Origin: Luzula sylvatica
Taxonomy: Eukaryota > Streptophyta > Magnoliopsida > Poales > Juncaceae
Assembly: GCA_946800325.1 (NCBI GenBank)
Contig: OX326958.1
Location: 65,204,366-65,268,365, forward strand
DNA: 64,000 nucleotides
Reading direction: 5' to 3'
Made by a program: the position numbers and the translations under genes. Positions 55,401-64,000 of this stretch are shown here, in pieces; positions within the stretch are counted from its first letter, which is position 1; every line of letters starts with the position of its first letter. The notes beneath the pieces are model-generated. The model had not been told where the DNA came from. It searched no databases and saw only the letters and a program-made list of their open reading frames with translations.

Positions 55401-56885
55401 GTTTTGAGGAGTTCAAATAACGTGTTTTCAGATCGTTTGTATCGTATCTTTCACGACGTAACTTTTCACCAAATTTTACAAACACTAAGAAAGTTTGTTT
55501 TTCGATTCATACAATTCTTTTAACGCTCCGAGGAGTCCAAATAACTTATTTTGAGATGGTTTGGATGCAATAGTTTTACAACATAACTTTTCACCAAATT
55601 GTACAAATACTAAGATAGTTTTCAATTCGATTCAGAGCAATCTTTTTACGTTTTGAGGAGTTCAAATAACGTGTTTTTAGATCGTTTGTATCGTATCTTT
55701 CACTACGAACTTTTCACCAAATTTTATAAATACTAAGAATGTTTGTTTTTCGATTCATACAATTCTTTTAACGCTCCGAGGAGTCCAAATAACTTATTTT
55801 GAGTTGGTTTCGATCTAATAGTTTTACTACATAACTTTTCACCAAATTGTACAAACCCTAAGATAGTTTTCAATTCGATTCATAGCAATCTTTTTACGTT
55901 TTGAGGAGTTCAAATAACGTGTTTTTAGATCATTTGTATCGTATCTTTCACTTTGTAACTTTTTACCAAATTTTACAAACTCTAAGAAAGTTTGTTTTTC
56001 AATTCATACAATTCTTTTAACGCTATGAGGAGTCCAAATAACGTGTTTTGAGATGGTTTGGATCCAATATTTTACTACGTAACTTTTCACCAAATTGTCC
56101 AAACACTAAGATAGATATCAATTCGATTCATAGCAATCTTTTTACGTTTTGACGAGTTCAAATAACATGTTTTTAGATCGTTTGTATCGTATCTTTCACT
56201 ACGTTACTTTTCACCAAATTATATAAACACTTAGAAAGTTTGTTTTTCTATTCATAACAATCTTATAACTCTCTGAGGAGGCCAAATAACTTGTTTTTGA
56301 GATGGCTTGGATCGAATCTTTTACTACGTAATTTTGCCCCAAATTGTACAAACACTAAGAAAGTTTTCAATTCGAGTCATAGCAATTTTTGTACGTTTTG
56401 AGGAGTTCAAATAATGTGTTTTCAGATCGTTTGTATCGTATCTTTCACTACGTTACTTTTCACCAAATGTTACAAACACTAAGAAAGTTTCTTTTTCGAT
56501 TCATACAATTCTTTTAACGCTATGAGGAGTCCAAATAACGTGTTATGACATGGTTTGGATCCAATAGTTTTACTACGTAACTTTTCACCAAATTGTACAA
56601 ACACTAAGATAGTTTCCAATTCGATTCATAGCAATCTTTGTACGTTTTGAGGAGTTCAAATAATGTGTTTTCAGATCGTTTGTATCGTATCTTTCATTAC
56701 GTACCTTTTCACCAAATTTTAGAAACACTAAGAAAGTTTGTTTTTCGATTCTTACGATTCTTTTAACGCTCTGAGGATCACAAATAAATTGGTTTTGAGA
56801 TGGTTCGGATTGAATCTTTTACTACGTAATTTTACACCAAATTGTACAAACACTAAGAAAGTTTTCAATTCGATTCATAGCAATC
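52415..56885. repeat. Higher-order repeat unit 3 (4471 bp)
   Basis: One base shorter owing to loss of T in CTACGAACTTTT near 55706. Private GGATCCC near 53540 in place of GGAGCCC. Confidence 0.92.
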
Positions 56886-59800
56886 TTTTTACATTTTGAG
56901 GAGTTCAAATAACATGTTTTTAGATCGTTTGTATCGTATCTTTCACCACGTAACTTTTCACCAAATTTTATAAACACAAAGAAAGTTTTTTTTTCGATTC
57001 ATAACAATCTTATAACTCTCTTAGGAGCCCAAATAACATGTTTTTGAGATGGTTTGGATCGAATCTTTTACTACGTAATTTTGCACGAAATTGTACAAAC
57101 ACGAAGAAATTTTTCAATTCGATTCATAGCAATCTTTTTACGTTTTGAGGAGTTCAAATAACGTGTTTTCAGATCGTTTGTATCGTATCTTTCACTACCT
57201 AATTTTCGCCAAATTATACAGACACTAAGAAAGTTTGTTTTTCGATTCATACAATTCTTTTAACGCTATGAGGAGTCCAAATAACGCGTTTTGAGATGGT
57301 TTGGATCCAATAGTTTTACTACGTAACTTTTCACCAAATTGTACAAAAACTAAGATAGTTTTCAATTCGATTCATAGCAATCTTTTTACGTTTTGAGGAG
57401 TTGAAATAACGTGTTTTTAGATCGTTTGTATCGTATGTTTCACTACGTAACTTTTCACCAAATTTTACAAACACTAAGAAAGTTTGTTTTTTTGATTCAT
57501 ACAATTCTTTTAACGCTACGAGGAGTCCAAATAACGTGTTTTGAGATGGTTTGGATCCAATATTTTACTACGTAACTTTTCACCAAATTGTACAAACACT
57601 AAGATAGATTTCAATTCGATTCATTGCAATCTTTTTACGTTTTGAGGAGTTCAAATAACGTGTTTTTAGACCTTTTGTATCGTATCTTTCTCTACGTAAC
57701 TTTTCACCAAATTTTACATACACTAAGAAAGTTTGTTTTTCGATTCCTAAAAATCTTATAACTCTCTGAAGAGCCCAAATAACTTGGTTTTGAGATGGTT
57801 CGGATTGAATCTTTTACTACGTAATTTTGCACCAAATTGTACAAACACTAATAAAGTTTTCAATTCGATTCATAGCAATCTTTTTAAGTTTTGAGGAGTT
57901 CAAACAATGTGTTTTTACATCCTTTGTATTCACTACGTAACTTTTCACCAAATTTTACAAACACTAAGAAAGTTTGTTTTTCGATTCATAACAATCTTAT
58001 AACTCTCTTAGGAGCCCAAATAACATGTTTTTGAGATGGTTTGGATCGAATCTTTTACTACGTAATTTTGCAACAAATTGTACAAACACGAAGAAAGTTT
58101 TCAATTCGATTCATAGCAATCTTTTTACGTTTTGAGGAGTTCAAATAACGTGTTTTCAGATCGTTTGTATCGTATCTTTCACTATGTAACTTTTCGCCAA
58201 ATTTTACAAACACTAAGAAATTTTGTTTTTCGATTCATACAATTCTTTTAACGCTATGAGGAGTCCAAATAACGCGTTTTGAGATGATTTGGATCCAATA
58301 GTTTTACTACGTAACTTTTCACCAAATTGTACAAACACTAAAAAAGTTTTCAATTCGATTCATAGCAATCTTTTTACGTTTTGAGGAGTTCAAATAACGT
58401 GTTTTTAGATCGTTTGTATCGTATCTTTCACTACGTAACTTTTCACCAAATTTTACAGACACTAAGAAAGTTTGTTTTTCGATTCATACAATTCTTTTAA
58501 CGCTATGGGGAGTCCAAATAACGCGTTTTGAGATGGTATGGATCCAATAGTTTTACTACGTAACTTTTCACCAAATTGTACAAAAACTGAGATAGTTTTC
58601 AATTCGATTCAAAGCAATCTTTTTACGTTTTGAGGAGTTCAAATAACGTGTTTTTAGGTCGTTTGTATCGTATCATTCACTACGTAACTTTTTACCAAAT
58701 TTTACAAACACTAAGAAAGTTTGTTTTTCGATTCATACAATTCTTTTAACGCTATGAGGAGTCCAAATAACGTGTTTTGAGATGGTTTGGATCCAATAGT
58801 TTTACTACATAACTTTTCACGAAATTGTACAAACACTAAGATTGTTTTCAATTCGATTCATAGCAATTTTTTTACGTTTTGAGGAGTTCAAATAACGTGT
58901 TTTTAGATCGTTTGTATCATATGTTTCACTACGTAACTTTTCACCAAAATTTACAAACACTAAAAAAGTTTGTTTTTTGATTCATACAATTCATTTTACG
59001 CTATGAGGAGTCCAAATAACGTGTTTTGAGATGGTTTGGATCCAATATTTTACTACGTAACTTTTCACCAAATTGTACAAACACTAAGATAGTTTTCAAT
59101 TCGATTCATTGCAATCTTTTTACGTTTTGTGGAGTTCAAATAACGTGTTTTTAGATCCTTTTTATCGTATCTTTCACTACGTAACTTTTCACCAAATTTT
59201 ACAAACACAAAGTAAGTTTGTTTTTCGATTCATAACAATCTTATAACTCTCTGAGGAGCCCAAATAAGTTGTTGTTTAGATTGTTTGGATCGAATCTTTT
59301 TGTACGTAATTTTGCACCAAATTGTACAAACACCAAGAAAGTTTTCAATTCGAGTCATAGTAATCTTTTTACGTTTTGAGGAGTTCAAATAACGTGTTTT
59401 TAGATCGTTTGTATCGTATCTTTCACTACGTAACTTTTCACCAAATTTTATAAACACTAAGAAAGTTTGTTTTTCGATTCATAACAATCTTATAACTCTC
59501 TTAGGAGCCCAAATAACTTGTTTTTGAGATGGTTTCGATGGAATATTTTACTACGTAATTTTGCACCAAATTGTACAAACACTAAGAAAGTTTTCAATTC
59601 GATTCATAGCAATCTTTTTACGTTTTGAGGAGTTGAAAATAACGTGTTTTCAGATCGTTTGTATCGTATCTTTCACTACGTAACTTTTCACCAAATATTA
59701 CAAACACAAAGAAAGTTTGTTTTTCGATTCATACAATTCTTTTAGCGCTATTAGGAGTCCAAATAACGTGTTTTGAGATGGTTATGATCCAATAGTTTTA

Positions 59801-61357
59801 CTACGTAACTTTTCACCGAATTGTACAAACACTAAGATAGTTTTCAATTCGATTCATAGCAATCTTTTTACGTTTTGAGGAGTTCAAATAACGTGTTTTC
59901 AGATCGTTTGTATCGTATCTTTCACGACGTAACTTTTCACCAAATTTTACAAACACTAAGAAAGTTTGTTTTTCGATTCATACAATTCTTTTAACGCTCC
60001 GAGGAGTCCAAATAACTTATTTTGAGATGGTTTGGATGCAATAGTTTTACAACATAACTTTTCACCAAATTGTACAAATACTAAGATAGTTTTCAATTCG
60101 ATTCAGAGCAATCTTTTTACGTTTTGAGGAGTTCAAATAACGTGTTTTTAGATCGTTTGTATCGTATCTTTCACTACGTAACTTTTCACCAAATTTTATA
60201 AATACTAAGAATGTTTGTTTTTCGATTCATACAATTCTTTTAACGCTCCGAGGAGTCCAAATAACTTATTTTGAGTTGGTTTCGATCTAATAGTTTTACT
60301 ACATAACTTTTCACCAAATTGTACAAACCCTAAGATAGTTTTCAATTCGATTCATAGCAATCTTTTTACGTTTTGAGGAGTTCAAATAACGTGTTTTTAG
60401 ATCATTTGTATCGTATCTTTCACTTTGTAACTTTTTACCAAATTTTACAAACTCTAAGAAAGTTTGTTTTTCAATTCATACAATTCTTTTAACGCTATGA
60501 GGAGTCCAAATAACGTGTTTTGAGATGGTTTGGATCCAATATTTTACTACGTAACTTTTCACCAAATTGTCCAAACACTAAGATAGATATCAATTCGATT
60601 CATAGCAATCTTTTTACGTTTTGACGAGTTCAAATAACATGTTTTTAGATCGTTTGTATCGTATCTTTCACTACGTTACTTTTCACCAAATTATATAAAC
60701 ACTTAGAAAGTTTGTTTTTCTATTCATAACAATCTTATAACTCTCTGAGGAGGCCAAATAACTTGTTTTTGAGATGGCTTGGATCGAATCTTTTACTACG
60801 TAATTTTGCCCCAAATTGTACAAACACTAAGAAAGTTTTCAATTCGAGTCATAGCAATTTTTGTACGTTTTGAGGAGTTCAAATAATGTGTTTTCAGATC
60901 GTTTGTATCGTATCTTTCACTACGTTACTTTTCACCAAATGTTACAAACACTAAGAAAGTTTCTTTTTCGATTCATACAATTCTTTTAACGCTATGAGGA
61001 GTCCAAATAACGTGTTATGACATGGTTTGGATCCAATAGTTTTACTACGTAACTTTTCACCAAATTGTACAAACACTAAGATAGTTTCCAATTCGATTCA
61101 TAGCAATCTTTGTACGTTTTGAGGAGTTCAAATAATGTGTTTTCAGATCGTTTGTATCGTATCTTTCATTACGTACCTTTTCACCAAATTTTAGAAACAC
61201 TAAGAAAGTTTGTTTTTCGATTCTTACGATTCTTTTAACGCTCTGAGGATCACAAATAACTTGGTTTTGAGATGGTTCGGATTGAATCTTTTACTACGTA
61301 ATTTTACACCAAATTGTACAAACACTAAGAAAGTTTTCAATTCGATTCATAGCAATC
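56886..61357. repeat. Higher-order repeat unit 4 (4472 bp)
   Basis: As the others; private CTTTTTACCAAAT near 58691. Ends with AATAACTTGG like unit 1, unlike units 2 and 3. Confidence 0.92.
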
Positions 61358-64000
61358 TTTTTACATTTTGAGGAGTTCAAATAACATGTTTTTAGATCGT
61401 TTGTATCGTATCTTTCACCACGTAACTTTTCACCAAATTTTATAAACACAAAGAAAGTTTTTTTTTCGATTCATAACAATCTTATAACTCTCTTAGGAGC
61501 CCAAATAACATGTTTTTGAGATGGTTTGGATCGAATCTTTTACTACGTAATTTTGCACGAAATTGTACAAACACGAAGAAATTTTTCAATTCGATTCATA
61601 GCAATCTTTTTACGTTTTGAGGAGTTCAAATAACGTGTTTTCAGATCGTTTGTATCGTATCTTTCACTACCTAATTTTCGCCAAATTATACAGACACTAA
61701 GAAAGTTTGTTTTTCGATTCATACAATTCTTTTAACGCTGTGAGGAGTCCAAATAACGTGTTTTGAGATGGTTTGGATCGAATGTTTCACTACGTAACTT
61801 TTCACCAAATTATACAAACACTAAGATAGTTTTCAATTCGATTCATAGCAACCTTTTTACGTTTTGAGGAATCCAAATAACGTGTTTTTAGATCCTTTGT
61901 ATCGTATCTTTCACTACGTAACTTTTCACCAAATTTTACAAACACAAAGAAAGTTTGTTTTTCGATTCATAACTATCTTATCTCTTAGGAGCCCAAACAA
62001 GTTGTTTTTGAGATGGTTTGAATCGAATCTTGTAGTACGTAATTTTGCACCAAATTGTACAAACACTAAGAAAGTTTTCAATTCGATTCATAGCAATCTT
62101 TTTACGTTTTGAGGAGTTCAAATAATGTGTTTTTAGATCGTTTGTATCGTATCTTTCACCACGTAACTTTTCACCAAATTTGATAAACACTAAGAAAGTT
62201 TGTTTTTCGATTCATAACAATGTTATAACTCTCTTAGGAGCCCAAATAACATGTTTTTGAGATGATTTGGATCGAATCTTTTACTACGTAATTTTGCACC
62301 AAATTGTACAAACACGAAGAAAGTTTTCAATTCGATTCATAGCAATCTTTTTACCTTTTGAGGAGTTCAAATAACGTGTTTTCAGATCGTTTGTATCGTA
62401 TCTTTCACTATGTAACTTTTCGCCAAATTTTACAAACCCTAAGAAAGTTTGTTTTTCGATTCATACAATTTTTTAACGCTATGAGGAGTCCAAATAACGC
62501 GTTTTGAGATGGTTTGGATCCAGTAGTTTTACTACGTAACTTTTCAGCAAATTGTACAAACACTAAGATAGTTTTCAATTCGATTCAAAGCAATCTTTTT
62601 ACGTTTTGAGGAGTTCAAATAACGTGTTTTTAGGTCGTTTGTATCGTATCATTCACTACGTAACTTTTCACCAAATTTTACAAACACTAAGAAAGTTTGT
62701 TTTTCGATTCATACAATTCTTTTAACGCTATGGGGAGTCCAAATAACGCGTTTTGAGATGGTTTGGATCCAATAGTTTTACTACGTAACTTTTCACCAAA
62801 TTGTACAAAAACTGAGATAGTTTTCAATTCGATTCAAAGCAATCTTTTTACGTTTTGAGGAGTTCAAATAACGTGTTTTTAGGTCGTTTGTATCGTATCA
62901 TTCACTACGTAACTTTTCACCAAATTTTACAAACACTAAGAAAGTTTGTTTTTCGATTCATACAATTCTTTTAACGCTATGAGGAGTCCAAATAACGTGT
63001 TTTGAGATGGTTTGGATCCAATAGTTTTACTACATAACTTTTCACGAAATTGTACAAACACTAAGATTGTTTTCAATTCGATTCATAGCAATTTTTTTAC
63101 GTTTTGAGGAATTCAAATAACGTGTTTTTAGATCGTTTGTATCATATGTTTCACTACGTAACTTTTCACCAAAATTTACAAACACTAAAAAAGTTTGTTT
63201 TTTAATTCATACAATTCATTTTACGCTATGAAGAGTCCAAATAACGTGTTTTGAGATGGTTTGGATCCAATATTTTACTACGTAACTTTTCACCAAATTG
63301 TACAAACACTATGATAGTTTTCAATTCGATTCATTGCAATCTTTTTACGTTTTGTGGAGTTCAAATAACGTGTTTTTAGATCCTTTTTATCGTATCTTTC
63401 ACTACGTAACTTTTCACCAAATTTTACAAACACAAAGTAAGTTTGTTTTTCGATTCATAACAATCTTATAACTCTCTGAGGAGCCCAAATAAGTTGTTGT
63501 TTAGATTGTTTGGATCGAATCTTTTTGTACGTAATTTTGCACCAAATTGTACAAACACCAAGAAAGTTTTCAATTCGAGTCATAGTAATCTTTTTACGTT
63601 TTGAGGGGTTCAAATAACGTGTTTTTAGATCGTTTGTATCGTATCTTTCACTACGTAACTTTTCACCAAATTTTATAAACACTAAGAAAGTTTGTTTTTC
63701 GATTCATAACAATCTTATAACTCTCTTAGGAGCCCAAATAACTTGTTTTTGAGATGGTTTCGATGGAATATTTTACTACGTAATTTTGCACCAAATTGTA
63801 CAAACACTAAGAAAGTTTTCAATTCGATTCATATCAATCTTTTTACGTTTTGAGGAGTTCAAAATAACATGTTTTCAGATCGTTTGTATCGTATCTTTCA
63901 CTACGTAACTTTTCACCAAATATTACAAACACAAAGAAAGTTTGTTTTTCGATTCATACAATTCTTTTAGCGCTATTAGGAGTCCAAATAACGTGTTTTG
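61358..64000. repeat. Higher-order repeat unit 5, partial and rearranged
   Basis: Follows unit 4 for about 380 bp, then from about 61740 to 62700 carries monomers of the left-block type (GGATCGAATGTTTCACTACG, TTATACAAACAC), then returns to the unit sequence. The distance from the unit start to the 75-codon marker is 247 bp shorter than in unit 4, i.e. two monomers. The segment with GGTCGTTTGTATCGTATCAT occurs twice (62633 and 62883) instead of once. Confidence 0.8.

Larger units (their letters stand above)
42200..64000. repeat. Satellite array, right block (continues past the window)
   Basis: Same 124-bp monomers and A-B/A-C alternation as the left block. 42205-43470 is a non-higher-order part; from 43471 the array is built of 4.47-kb higher-order units. 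No gene: the recurring 75-codon minus-strand ORF is a by-product of the repeat. Confidence 0.95.

Noticed and set aside
45815..63682. 75-codon minus-strand ORF recurring at 45815, 50287, 54759, 59230 and 63455 (relatives at 28895 and 61978)
   Set aside because: It spans satellite monomer boundaries and recurs with the higher-order period; low-complexity, no initiation context. Useful as a register mark only.
27566..64000. CRISPR-like regular spacing
   Set aside because: The regular repeats have no unique spacers; they are plant satellite monomers.

Overview
This is nuclear DNA from a flowering plant, most likely a eudicot. Spliced GT-AG genes encode recognisably plant proteins (cohesin-loader subunit SCC4/MAU2, a gamma carbonic anhydrase-like subunit of mitochondrial complex I, and five DUF3339 micro-membrane proteins). 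Introns and spacers are AT-rich, and most plant transposon classes are present. No rRNA, tRNA or CRISPR was found. The species could not be named.

Layout. 1-6.1 kb is genic: the 3' part of SCC4 (+), a complete two-exon gamma-CA-like gene (-) converging on it, a 5'-truncated LINE, and a small unknown ORF (-). 6.1-12.6 kb holds transposon remains: a PIF/Harbinger gene that has lost its DDE domain, a MULE-type MITE with a perfect 9-bp target duplication, and a larger LINE with reverse transcriptase, zinc-knuckle and RNase H regions. 13.4-26.4 kb is a loose cluster of five DUF3339 genes: two with one intron at the same site, three without. Between them lie hAT-like and MULE-like MITEs, a probable Helitron and duplicated non-coding blocks.

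27.6-64 kb is a satellite array. The monomer is about 124 bp, and A-type monomers alternate with B- or C-type ones, giving a dimer of about 249 bp. The left block (27.6-34.6 kb) shows an older higher-order period of about 2.72 kb. The right block (from 43.47 kb) holds four nearly identical higher-order units of 4472/4472/4471/4472 bp and a fifth, rearranged, partial one.

The satellite is interrupted by a 7616-bp LTR retrotransposon on the minus strand (34584-42199). Its two 965-bp LTRs appear identical, it has a 5-bp target duplication (CTAAG), an initiator-tRNA-Met primer site and a polypurine tract, but no intact ORF; only decayed Copia-type pol is recognisable. It therefore looks recently moved in trans.

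The most striking signal is inside this element. By hand I found 46 perfect or near-perfect hairpins, stems 6-12 bp, with a loop of exactly 3 nt, and in all 46 the loop starts with C on the + strand. Separate from these are four hairpins sharing a core in a 19-nt loop while their stems differ but remain complementary, and about 28 copies per element of a TGACG-based palindrome centred on CGTCATGACG. I know of no described system matching this combination. It needs a computed hairpin census with shuffled controls.
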